A stretch of DNA of 64,000 nt from Hetaerina americana (taxonomy: Eukaryota > Arthropoda > Insecta > Odonata > Calopterygidae). The notes under the pieces are model-generated. The model was not told the DNA's origin and ran no database searches. It was given only the letters and a program-made list of their open reading frames with translations. Shown here one piece after another: positions 36,810 through 47,209 of the stretch (positions are counted from its first letter, which is position 1; each line of letters begins with the position of its first letter). Made by a program: the position numbers and the translations under genes. The stretch spans positions 94,434,290-94,498,289 of the forward strand of contig JAKTNV010000003.1 of assembly GCA_022747635.1 (NCBI GenBank), given 5' to 3'.

Positions 36810-38690
36810 CTTATCTACCGGTTTAGGTAGGTTTTTTTCGATGGACCAAATAAATATTTTGTGACCCCTAACAAAACACAATCCAGCAACCTAGTCCACA
36901 TCAGGTCCCTCTTCATCTCTGAGTACTTCCTTCCTCCCTTCATCCCGTCCCTATCCTGTTCCTGGGCTTTCCTCGTTTGACTAACATTCTCCCCTCTATT
37001 ACAGTCTTCAACATCCCATTTCCGATCGATACGCCACTCATCCATTTTTCCTGCCTTTATAGTATTTCTCCCAACAAACCCCTCTCTTCGCCCACCATAC
37101 CAAGCACTTCCTCATTTGTTTTCTTCTCGGTCCATTTCACCTTCTCCATTCTTCTCCACACCCACGTTTTAAAAGTCTCCAATCTACGTCTATCCTCCTG
37201 CTTCAATGACCTCGTTTCTGCACCGTACTATATACCATAGCTAAGCTCCATATCAAAGTTTTTACGAGTCTTTTGTTAACATCCTCACTCAACGTCCATC
37301 TCATCAACTCCCTCCTTGTGAAAGCCTATTTGCCTAGCGCAATTCTTCTCCTTACGTCCCTACTACTTTGACCGTGTTGGTCCAAAACACTTCCGAGATA
37401 CGTAAACTGTTCTACCTGCTTTAGTGTTTCCCTCCTATTTTAATGTTTAGCTTAGCCTTTTTCTTTCTGGAAAATTGCGTATCCTTTGTTTTATTAATAT
37501 TGATTATTCTCATCCCATATCTATCGCACTGAATTTCCAATTCACTCTGCAATGCTTCCAACCCCCTGGCTGACTGACAAACTAAAGCTTGGTCATCAGA
37601 AAACTTAACTGATTTTACGATTTCCCCACCGACTTTCATTTCTACCTCCATTTATTCCAATGCCTCTTCAATCATTTCCTCCACATATGCGTTGAACAGC
37701 AACGGTGATAATGGGCAACCCTGCCTTACACCTCTTCCTAACACTGCCCAACCGGACTCCCCGTTCCCCACTCGCACCTGAGCAGTCTGAGACATGTACA
37801 GGTTGCGGATTAGCCTCCTTTCCTCTATTAGCCTCCAATCTTTTCCTATTTTATGCAATATACTCATTAGTTTTCCCCAGTTCACTCTGTCAAAAGCTTT
37901 TTCTAAATCTATGAAACAGGCAAATACCTCCTGATTGTGTTCTATATTCCTCTCGATTAATAAACTCATTACTGCAATGGCATCACGCGTACCTCTCCCC
38001 TTCCTAAACCCAAACTGATCATCCCCCAAGTAATCATTTGCCCTACTCTCCATCCTTTTGTTGACGATCCTGAGAACAACTTTAGCTGCGGGGGATATCA
38101 AACTTATTGTCCTGTAGTCCTCATAGGATGTAGCCTTTACCTTTTTCGGAATAGGAACTAAAACAGATCTCATAAAGTCTTTCGGCTAGATTCCTTCCTC
38201 ATAGATATTACGAATCAGCCCATATAGCGTCTTCTTCCCACATTCTCCTAAACCTTTTAGTGGTTTCACAGGAATGTTATCCACCCCCACAGGCATATTT
38301 GATTTCATTTCCCTTAATGCCCTTTTTATCTCATCGTCGATTATCCTTGACCTGAGATATCTTCCTCTACGCTATGTCCTCTTTCAATGCCTAACCTTGT
38401 TGACCTAAGCTCTTTAACATACAGTGCTTCTATATATTCCTCCAATCTTTCTTGGATCTTTTCTGTGTCAACTATCATCTTACCCGCCTTATCTTTAACT
38501 GTTAGCATAGATCTTCCCTTCTTATTTCCCGATAGTGATTTAACCGCGCTGTATAGTACAAATTTCACCCTTCCTCTGCAAACATTTCATATCCTCGCAC
38601 TGCTTTTTCCACCATGTTCTTTTGCTTTATGTTACCTGTCTCAATTTATTATTTAACTCTATGTACTTAATTTTGCCTAACTCTGTATAT
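36808..38690 (-). pseudogene. 5'-truncated LINE (non-LTR retrotransposon) with broken reverse transcriptase
   Basis: Minus-strand remains of a LINE polyprotein. In order from 38690: KRTWWKKQCEDM and SLSGNKKGRSML (region before the RT); a frame change to GVDNIPVKPLKGLGE; a stop; SVLVPIPKK and DYRTISLIS; DDQFGFRKGRGTRDA; FIDLEKAFDRVNW (first catalytic Asp); GRGVRQGCPLSPLLFN; a stop; then KFSDDQALV (the YADD-like catalytic box). After another frame change come VEQFTYLGSVLDQHGQ and a C-terminal tail ending near GGRKYSEMKRDL. The endonuclease part is absent, cut off by the (TA)n tract at 38.7 kb. Several stops and frameshifts make it inactive. The 3' end has a hairpin plus (TA)n tail. The clade is not assigned. 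Confidence 0.92.
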
Positions 38691-38691
38691 A

Positions 38692-38731
38692 GATGTATAT
38701 GTGTGTACATATACATGTGTATATATATATA

Positions 38732-38802
<71 letters not shown>

Positions 38803-38830
38803 TATATATATAATATATATATATATATAT
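38692..38830. repeat. TA/TG microsatellite
   Basis: A compound dinucleotide tract: TA runs with TGTGTG interruptions (around 38700-38745). It bounds the truncated 5' side of the LINE. Open frames encoding YIYIYI strings here are artefacts of the repeat. Confidence 0.95.
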
Positions 38831-38839
38831 TTCGCTACT

Positions 38840-39380
38840 AAGATTCAATTAAAAGTCAATATTATATTAATTGGTTAAATTGTACTGAAAATATCGAAAA
38901 ACCTCGATTTAGGAATTCAGGCCGCGTGGTCAAATGGACTTCTCATTATCACCGCGTATTAGTTTGATGTGACCAACATGCACTATATATCAATAGTCAT
39001 CCATCGATTTGTATTTCACGCACATATGAACCCGAACGGTCTGGGACCGATGCCAGCACGAAATCGACAGCTTCATGGGACCGACGCTGTGCAGGATCCA
39101 TATCGGCGCTGATCCGGAATTGTAGACGATTGATCCCTATACTATCAATATATTTACAAGTTCTCAAATATCCTATTCACCTATATAACTCCGAAATCTG
39201 GAATACACTTGCCTAGTTTGCTGTCAACACTTTTGCGATAAGACATACTAACAGTTCCCTGAAAATATAGGTCAGCCTATTAGGATTAACCATGTTTTAC
39301 CCTCATTAAATTATTTTTCGAACTATGTATTTAAACTTTTTCAGGTAATAATGGGAGGAAAAATAAATATTAAATTTACA
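38840..39380. other. Non-coding stretch with a possible SINE head
   Basis: TGGTCAAATGG at 38927-38937, inside GCCGCGTGGTCAAATGG, fits the pol III A box. No B box follows at tRNA spacing, so only a possible SINE relic is noted. A partial internal duplication (GGGACCGATGC/GGGACCGACGC) lies near 39046-39086. Confidence 0.3.
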
Positions 39381-39384
39381 TATA

Positions 39385-39735
39385 TTAAATATAGCCTTAA
39401 ATTTCCTCCGCTACTGCGCGAGACAACCTTCCAATCCTCCGCTTTCCGGAATGGCACCTCTCCCCCATCAAAGGAGCGGACTCCGGGCGGACTCTCGATC
39501 ACTCCACCGCATTTTGCATTCGAGGGAACCCAAGTGGCTCCATTGGCGCGGCGAGTTTTCGCAACTTCATCCAGAATCAAACCCTCTTGCGGAAATGCAC
39601 ATACGAGAATATGTGGACAACCTTTCGGAATCCGGCTACCAGAGATCTTTCGAGTGGTGGAAAAGTCGCTGGGAAAAGGGTGTCGACGCTCAAGGGATTT
39701 ACTCCGAACGGTGTTTAGGCAAGGTTGCAATATCT
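39385..39735. other. GC-richer island open in several frames
   Basis: About 350 bp with few stop codons on both strands: 130 and 95 codons in two plus frames and 129 codons on the minus strand. Unlike the other islands it is not a purine or pyrimidine tract and the translations are not low-complexity. No domain is recognised and there is no clear splice or promoter context. It could be an exon, a piece of an old repeat, or simply a GC-rich unique segment. Confidence 0.35.
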
Positions 39736-39739
39736 TAAA

Positions 39740-40075
39740 TTAATCTATTTTTCATAAACATTTCCCGATACTTTTTATACAAAAGGTGTGCTTCTCTCAT
39801 GGGGTGAAACTATTGTTTACGTGATTTGTTTTAACTGGAACAAAAAAATGTGTTCCCTCGACTTTGAATTTTAAGTCCCCAGTAATCATTTGAACGCCGA
39901 CAAACATATTTATCACCAACTAACAACAAATTTACTAATATTCAATAACTAATGACATTGAGGAAAGTAGTATTGGTGCAGAGGAAAACATACATCTGTC
40001 TACCGTCCCTGGCATTAAGGCCAAAAGAAATTAGTATTCATTGAAGCATCTCTAGGAATTCGCACATTGGGGTCA
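39740..40075. other. AT-rich spacer
   Basis: Nothing recognised. Confidence 0.4.
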
Positions 40076-40079
40076 CCTA

Positions 40080-40860
40080 AGGCGAACGTAGACACCTTCC
40101 CCCTTCCCTCTAAGTGTTCCACTCCTTCCTCTTACCCCCTCTCGCCTCAACCTCCCACTTTTTCTCTTACAGAATATTCTCTAGTTGAAATGCGCTGTTC
40201 CTCCAGATGGTGACGACAGGAAACTTGACGCACGGCTTTCGGATATCTCCAAAAACGTTCCCTTTCCCGAAAGAAATAATAAGAGTGAAATAAAAGTGAC
40301 TATTTTTATGAATCTGTGGTGCCGAAAGGGTTGAATGAGGATAGTGGGGAGGGAGGAGATTTTGAGGAACGCGAGGATTACTCCTTCGGGATACCCTCTT
40401 CAGCGATCCCCCGCCTCACTTCCCTTCCCCGAAAAAATGTATGCGAGGATAAAGCTTCCCACCGCGAACTCCCGCCCCTCTCCCCCGAAACCCCGAAATA
40501 TCTCACAATCCCTCGTCTCCTCTCTGTCTCTCCCCTCCCTGACCCTCTTATATTCCCTAACCACTCTTTCCCCTTCTCTCGCCTACCCGCTCCCCATGCA
40601 ACCCTAGCTTCCGCCATATGTCTCCCTCCAGCTCAATCACCATCATCCGCAAATCATCCCTCAGATTCCACCTGAGAGCTTCATCCTACTCACGTAAAGT
40701 CTCCTTTTAACCCGCCCCCTCTATTTAGGACATCTCATTCCCCTACACTAAACCCTGATTCTCATCCCCTTCCTTCATTTTCCTCTTCTCTCTGAGCTCC
40801 TCTTCATTATCGTCCACTTCTTGCTCGACCTTCACCTCCATTTTCTTTGCACCGCCGGCG
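40080..40860 (+). other. Pyrimidine-rich island
   Basis: CT-rich at 40095-40170 and 40400-40620, with continuing C/T bias to about 40850. A short purine-rich stretch (40330-40380) and a TTTTTATGAATC core (about 40308) separate the blocks. Open frames of 79 to 119 codons are serine- and proline-rich low-complexity. Confidence 0.5.
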
Positions 40861-40869
40861 CAGCATTTC

Positions 40870-42205
40870 GGCGAGGCATTAAGCCGGGTCACATTCCATG
40901 CAGTCACTATGTCCTCATCACAGAATTACTATCTTCTTCTTACTGTAAGGGTTTCCTTTTTGATTTTTTCCCGTCGGTTTCTGGAAGTGTCTTCGACCAC
41001 ATATATCCGACTCGCAAAACAACCACGGTTGTTCGAACCACATTTTATTGAATTCTAAATTCTTAGAGTCAAAAATCCTTCAAATTACGGCACTTTGCAT
41101 CCATAACATCTAGAAAGTTTTCTAGATCTAGAAAATCTTCTTAAATCGAAAGCAACTGATATCCGAGTAACTACCGATTGAAATAACTAACTCTTAATTT
41201 ACCGTTATGATCGTTCGATTTATGCCAAATAACTGTGTCTGAAGAATTTTTATTGCCTACCGCCATCCTAAGTAAGGTAAATTTCATCTCAAAGAAGCGG
41301 GGGTGAATGTGCATATAGACATGCTCATGTTTTGTGCACCAATGGAAGTGACTTTCTCGCTAAGCATGTAGTGTCAATGAATCACAAAGGGAGGTATTGA
41401 CGTAAAGAAAGATGGGAAGCGTTAACATTAATCTTTTTTAGAACACACAATCAAAACATCAACTAACGCAGGGGTTGACCTAATGGTACATTGACCCAGC
41501 TTTTAACGTCACGAAGTGAAACAATATTTGGTCTTTCGAAACTAAATAAGGAGCTAGAAATTATACAGAGCTAACCAGTGCGTTATTGTAAAATGTAGTA
41601 TATGTGTTAGGATCTTTTGTGTGGTTTAATTTGATAGGGCTCAGGAGTACATCATTATATAGCGCCAGCCCCCGACAAAAATCTTCCCAAAACTGGCAAC
41701 TACGACTAATTTAAACGAATTATGATAGCTCAAAAGAAGACAAATTGTATTTATTTCCACATAAAAATATGTGAAAATACTAAGTGTATTCTTTTGAGTA
41801 ACGGATATCTTCCACAAAGAAAATCTGGAAATTACATCTTGAATTATGATAAGTTAATAGTCAGTAATTGCATTAATATTTGCACCTGTAGTTGAAAAAT
41901 TGTGGTTGAAGATGCAATGATAAAATTAGATTGTTTATACTGCCTAACAAACTTAAAAAAAAGTATTAAGTTTCCATAAGTCTATCCCTATCCATAATCC
42001 TAAACTCTTCTAAATCATGGTGTTTAAATTTAAAATCTAAATAGCATCAATGGTGGACGAAATTTTTCCCGCATAAAAGTTAAATTTCATGTGGGAACTT
42101 TTAAGAAAGCGTTTGCGCTTTTTTGCGTTTCTTTCGGAATTCGTTCCTGCAACTAAAAATTCATGAATATACTGGTTCATTTGGTCCAAAATGCATGTTC
42201 AAATA
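40870..42205. other. AT-rich non-coding stretch
   Basis: Nothing recognised. Confidence 0.4.
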
Positions 42206-42214
42206 ATGACCCAA

Positions 42215-42400
42215 CGATCTCGGACTGGTGTGGCGCGACAGACGGTGTATCGGCAGCCTCCATTCAGAGTCGAGTTTCGAATCCCGAAGGACGCGGGATT
42301 ACTCGCGGGAGTTCGGGTCCTCCCTTGGATGTTGTGCGGATTCAATTCCAATTGTAGGGTACAATCCGTCGAATAGGATGATAAATTGTTTACCTCCATG
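42215..42400 (+). repeat. Possible tRNA-derived SINE
   Basis: A pol III B box-like word, AGTTTCGAATCCC, lies at 42273-42285. About 45 bases upstream is a loose A box-like region (TGGCGCGACAGACGG), roughly the spacing found in tRNAs and SINEs. The following GGGTCCTCCCTTGGATGTTGTG is the kind of sequence seen in the bodies of insect SINEs. No second copy is seen in this window, so the call rests on the promoter-like words alone. Confidence 0.4.
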
Positions 42401-42409
42401 GCTGAGGTT

Positions 42410-43630
42410 CTATTGCTACGGGGAAGCTAATGCTTTTACTCCTACATAGCGCCTGTCTCCGATTCCTATGCAATTGCTCACAAACCCTGCAAGCACTGTG
42501 ACTATAACTCCATTAGCTGAGTGCCACAACATCATAACAAATATATTTGCTCTAAATTGAATTTCGACGGTTATGTATGCTACCAGTATGCCATAAGCAG
42601 AACGAAAGAGCTTGACGGCTAGATGAGGAGCGCCTCATTACAAAATTAAAGGCGCTTGTTTCTAAAATGATTCTCGCAGCCTATGCATAGTTATGAAACC
42701 AATAATTTTGGTTTAGCCACTCACCATATTTTCTCATTCAATCAATTCATCTTTCCTTTAATACATTTATTTTGCTGTAATGCTTTGTGCAATTAATTTC
42801 ATTCTATGAACGGAATATTAGATTAAAATTTGTAGCATTCCTAATAATTATACAATTAGTAAAATTAATTTACATTCGTACACCGTCTCACAAAGTCCAT
42901 TCCCCTCTGTTAGATCCTACTGCAAATTAGGTTCAATTTTTGGTTTAAATTTAACTTTCATAGGCTCATCAATAAAGTTATTGTAAGGCAATGGTTGTAG
43001 CTGGCCTAATGTTCTCTCAAGCCGAGATACAAAAGGATCCTTTTGCTCTTAGGACACTGTTTTTTGTTTGTGTCCCCCTTTCATAAAATTCGTGCGCCAC
43101 TTTTGCCGACTACCATCCACTCAATTTTAGAGCTGCTCAACCGTTTTGCTAGTTTTCTTATCGCCATTGCCCATCATTGCCCCTCTTTTCTCAGATAATG
43201 AACCAGTGATTTCATATTTGTATCTCCGCTAAGAATTTCCAAACTCTCCCAAAGTGTTGTATTTTCTGATATGAAGTCCTAATGCATCATCATGAGAGGA
43301 TCTGTCCACTCAAAAGACCTTCTACTTTTTTTCAATCCGTGTGCCTCCATGGTACAAGGCAAAAATACCTACGATTGCCGAAATATCGTCTGTCCATAAG
43401 CCAGGGATACTTTTTCTACGCAATCCCCACCATATTCAACTCCCCGACTACGCAATGATCTTCCCTGGACCTTTTCTCTTCACATTCTGTCTTCAGCTCC
43501 CATCCTAAACGCCAATTATAAAAAGCCTTTGTGTCGTTTTAAGTGATCTTAGGACAAAAAATAAAAATGCATTGCACCCATTTCTTAATACGGGACAATT
43601 ATATTTTTGTACCGACATATTCACCTCATT
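42410..43630. other. Non-coding stretch, possibly containing old repeat
   Basis: No gene recognised. About 43000-43500 on the minus strand gives broken frames (for example KDPFVSRLERTLGQLQPL) that could be a decayed transposon, but I cannot identify a family. Confidence 0.3.
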
Positions 43631-43639
43631 GATTGCTAC

Positions 43640-45005
43640 TTTTAGTATGTGCTGAAAGGGATTATGTGTTCTGATGACTCCTAGAGCTCTCCTGGCAAGT
43701 GCAAGAATAATTGCTCCTGGTAGGGTCACCCAAGCTAGATAGGTCGAAGGGTAGGAGCCAGACAAAAGGTAGTCCGCGCAGCACCTGTTCTTCAGTGAGG
43801 TGGCTGCAAAGGCGTCCGCCCAGTGGAGCGGCCAAAAAGGGATGATGTCACGTTTAAACACTGTTGAAGAAGGCAACGGGAAACCAGCTTTGTTATTTAT
43901 ATCTAACTCACTAGGTCGTGTGCCGTCCCCGGCAGCAGGAGGGGCAAAGCTTCCATGGTTTTATCATACGAAATCCTTGCAAAGAAGAATAGACGGTGGC
44001 AGCAGAGAAAAAGGCAAAAATAGGACCATATTAGTTAGAATAGTTAAATTGGGTTAAAAATTTATATTGGGTGATATCTACATGCTAATAAGAGCAAAAC
44101 AACAAATGAGTTGCGTTTTTCATAGGAATCTCTATGAAATTTCAATTCTCTTAGAAAAATCAATCAGACTGCTTAGGTTTAACTGGCCAATAGAGAGATA
44201 TTTTGTTATGGATAGGAAAGGGGATATACGGTATTGCCCATTATCAGCCATGCTTTACAACGCATACGTGGAGGAAATGATAAAAGAGGCAGTAGGTGAA
44301 CCGGGGATATGAATGTTATTCGGCTGGAAATAGATAAATCAGTTATATTTGCGGATGATGGCGCAGCTTTATTTTTCCAGTCTGCCAAAAAGTTTGTAAG
44401 AATTTTTTAATTCATTTAAAAAACACTGAAATAGGTATTGTATAAAGATCAAAGTGTAAAAACAGAGGTTATGGGGTTTATTAGGAGAGGGAAGTCTATG
44501 TTCAACGTTAAAATTCGAGGGAAAGATTATAGCAGTTTGAACATTTAACTTATCTTGAAAGTGTTTTCGACCAAGATGGTCAAAGTAGTGGAGATAACGG
44601 AAGAAGAATTACTTTAGCCAAAGATCTTTCACAAAGAGAGCGTTGATGACTGGTGAGTTGAGTAAGAATATTACGAAAAGAGTAGTGAACATTATTAGAT
44701 GTAAAATTGTTTTAGACGGTGCGGAAATATACTTTTAGAAACAGATTTAATTCTAGGAAGCTTTTAAATATTGTATGGAGAAGAATGGAAATATTAAAAT
44801 AGAAGGGGAGGAGAGATAGTTGTTGGAAGTGGTCCAAAGGAGGCAGGAAAACTGGATTCCGAATATTTTGATTGGCAATGGAATACTGAAGACTGACAGA
44901 GAGGAGGATTTTAGGCCAGCGAGGAAGGGAGACGAAAAGAATAGGCATGTTAGACGGAATAAAGGGAGCTGGAATTTATGCGTAATTGAAGAACACTTTA
45001 ATTAA
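43640..45005 (+). pseudogene. Decayed LINE copy of the same family, plus strand
   Basis: Several stretches match the LINE at 36.8-38.7 kb in order. PLSAMLYNAYVEEMIKEAV (44230-44295) aligns with PLSPLLFNAYVEEMIEEAL. VIFADDGAALFFQSAKK (about 44344-44395) matches the FSDDQALV catalytic box. HLTYLESVFDQDGQSS (about 44547-44595) aligns with QFTYLGSVLDQHGQSS. LLEVVQRRQENWIPNIL (44820-44870) matches LINE C-terminal tails in general. The segment 43640-44010, with GAAGGCAACGGGAAACCAG and GTGCCGTCCCCGGCAG, precedes it and may be the element's leader region. Many stops, frame changes and an internal loss make it non-functional and older than the minus-strand copy. Confidence 0.75.
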
Positions 45006-45009
45006 GGGT

Positions 45010-45785
45010 GCGACGTCAGGTTGTCTTTTTGGACGGAGCTGGGAAATGTAGTGATGATCATTCAGTACCTATCTAAAATCAAATATAAACAATAGACTAC
45101 TAATAAAAACAATAAATGTATTAACAATTTAATGGCATCAAACTGCGTTGTTTTATGAGCATTAAGGATGTCATTGAAGTACAATTCATATATTTTCTAT
45201 TGATTTTGTATTTCTTAAGATTTAGATACTTAGGTTCCATATGTCCCACTGCTTTTATTCCAACATTTCAATCAGTTTTCAAGAGTTCAATGAAGCTCTT
45301 ACTGCTCCATTTGAGCGACTTTTTAATTAGAAACCCTTCTTTGCGTATTCGAGGAGCCCTGACTCTCTGACAGCCGTAGGAGATGTATTATATGCGTCAC
45401 AACATAAAAGGTCGAGTCTCTGAGTGAGATACTGGATAGAGGAAGGAATTACATGTTTGCGAAAGAATAAAACATCGTTTCACAAATTTGCATGGACAAT
45501 TGTAAAAGGTTCACCATAGTACACCGCCTGAGTGACCATAGTGACTAAAAATACCAAAGTAAGGAAAATTGACCTAACTCTATCATTTATTGACGCCACA
45601 GACTTTAACGAGAAAATTACTTCTACTGGTGCACTAATGTCAACATAGCTACATTCACGTTCACCAAAGTTTCTTTTAGTTGAAACTTAATAGTAGGATG
45701 CCGGAAAGCTTCAATAAATGGTATTCGGGAGCGGTTGTTCAAACCAAAAATTGAAAAATGATATTAAATTTCATTATTTATATTC
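45010..45785. other. AT-rich spacer between two convergent LINE relics
   Basis: Nothing recognised. Confidence 0.4.
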
Positions 45786-45789
45786 CCAT

Positions 45790-46240
45790 ACTTTATATTT
45801 AAGTTACTCATTCGTTTGCGTTGCATTCTTCCTAGCTCCCTTAATTCCATCAAAAATTCCTAACCTTTTCCTCCCTCTGTCTCCCTTTCCATCAATGTCC
45901 CCTTTATTACCGTCATCATCCAATTGCCTCTCAAGATCTCCTGGATCCACCTGTGCGACCTTCCAATTTCTCCCAGCAGCAATCCCTTTTCTCCTATCAT
46001 ATCCAGAACTTAAACAGCAGTTTTACTTTTCGTTCATTTTATTTCTTCTACTCTCCTCTAGGTTCACATCTCAAAAGTCTTTAATCCATGCTTTCCCTCT
46101 TGCCTCAACGACCAAGTTTTTCGACCCATACAAAAATACGCTCATATCAAAGTTTTGACTTGTTTTTTATATCCTTGCTTTAGGTACCTATCATCAACCC
46201 CCACTTCATTTCAATCGCTTATTTACGTAACTCAATTCTA
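45790..46240 (-). pseudogene. LINE 3' relic, minus strand
   Basis: Read on the minus strand, fragments resemble the C-terminal part of the same kind of LINE: VDDRYLKQGYKKQVKTLI (compare LSEDVNKRLVKTLI), CMGRKTWSLRQEGKHGLKTFEM, and RGNWMMTVIKGTLMERE (a typical GNW..H.I.G.LL..V tail). The catalytic domain is missing. The plus-strand open frame of 146 codons over the same bases is an artefact. Its orientation is opposite to the relic at 43.6-45.0 kb, so their 3' ends face each other. Confidence 0.6.
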
Positions 46241-46464
46241 CTTTAAATGTATGTTTACGTCAGGGGTGCGGTCGTTTTGGAGGGATTATCATTATGTTGC
46301 CATTAATTGTAAAATACGACTAATTGCTAACGATTATTTGATTCCTATAATCTACCAATCATGTTATAATTACGATTGATTATAATTTGGGAATTTATAT
46401 TCAATAAAAATGTTGCTATTACCATTTGGTATCTTAGGCTACGGATACTTATCGTTTTTACATG

Positions 46465-46495
46465 CTGATAAACGAGATCATTTTGGATTCCCGTT
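46465..46495 (+). repeat. 31-bp dispersed direct repeat, copy 1
   Basis: Matches 48153-48183 at 29 of 31 positions. It begins CTGATAAACGAGAT and ends ATTCCCGTT. Flanks are not alike, so only a short core is shared. Confidence 0.7.
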
Positions 46496-46569
46496 TGTTC
46501 TCCCTAGAAGATTAATGGATGACACCCCAGGAAAATAAGATTCGGCATATCTCTAGCATTTCCCACTCA

Positions 46570-47200
46570 GCATCTACTTTTCTTTCTTTCATCCCCCAAA
46601 CCACCCTACTATCCTGTCAGCATCCGCTCATCCCATCCCCCTCTCCTCCCCGCCACCCCTCCCGCCCTCGGGTCCCCCACCTCCCAAGCACGCACACGCC
46701 CCCGCCATCTCCACCCTGGCCCCTTTCCCCGCCCATTTTTCTATTCTTTACAGATCACGTATCCGCTCCGGCGGCTCCGAATACTCCCCCTCCCCGCTTA
46801 ATGCTCGTCATTTTTTATTTGCATGCAACATGCATTTATCATGGAGTTTACACGCTCCGCCGCGGGTCGGCGGCACCAGAACGAATTTCGAGAGGGCCAG
46901 AAGGTGGTGAAGAGAGAGGGTGGGTGGCAGGGGTTGGTCTGGCGGGGGAAGAGTGGAGTATGGGAGCCGAGGATATGTTGGTTGAGGAATGAGGGTACGG
47001 TGAGGGAGGGGCAGAAGGTTGGAGAGAATAAAGATATGAGGGTGAGAGGGACGCGCCGGGATGAGGCAGAGGAGGTTGGACGCCCCTCTCCGCCGCCCGA
47101 CCCCTCGCCGAGGAAGTGCTCGGGGAAATTTCGTGATGAGATAGGGCATGTACATAAAATCGAGCGGATATATCATGAAGTTCGCCGGTAATTATTCAAG
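46570..47200. other. GC island, CT-rich then GA-rich, with octamer core
   Basis: The plus strand is CT-rich at 46600-46800 and GA-rich at 46880-47080. The switch is at a 60-bp core with ATTTGCAT at 46817-46824 (the POU octamer word), the near-palindrome TGCATG-CAA-CATGCA (46820-46834), and CATGCATTTATC (46829-46840), whose complement also occurs in the island core at 24792. Open frames of 122 to 157 codons are low-complexity. It looks more like a regulatory element than a gene. Confidence 0.55.
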
Positions 47201-47209
47201 CCGTTTCAA

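Noticed and set aside
38692..38848. Open frames encoding YIYIYI strings (also near 36.7 and 57.0 kb)
   Set aside because: Artefacts of TA microsatellites.
45718..46158. 146-codon plus-strand open frame
   Set aside because: It is the reverse of a decayed LINE 3' end read on the minus strand, so not a gene.
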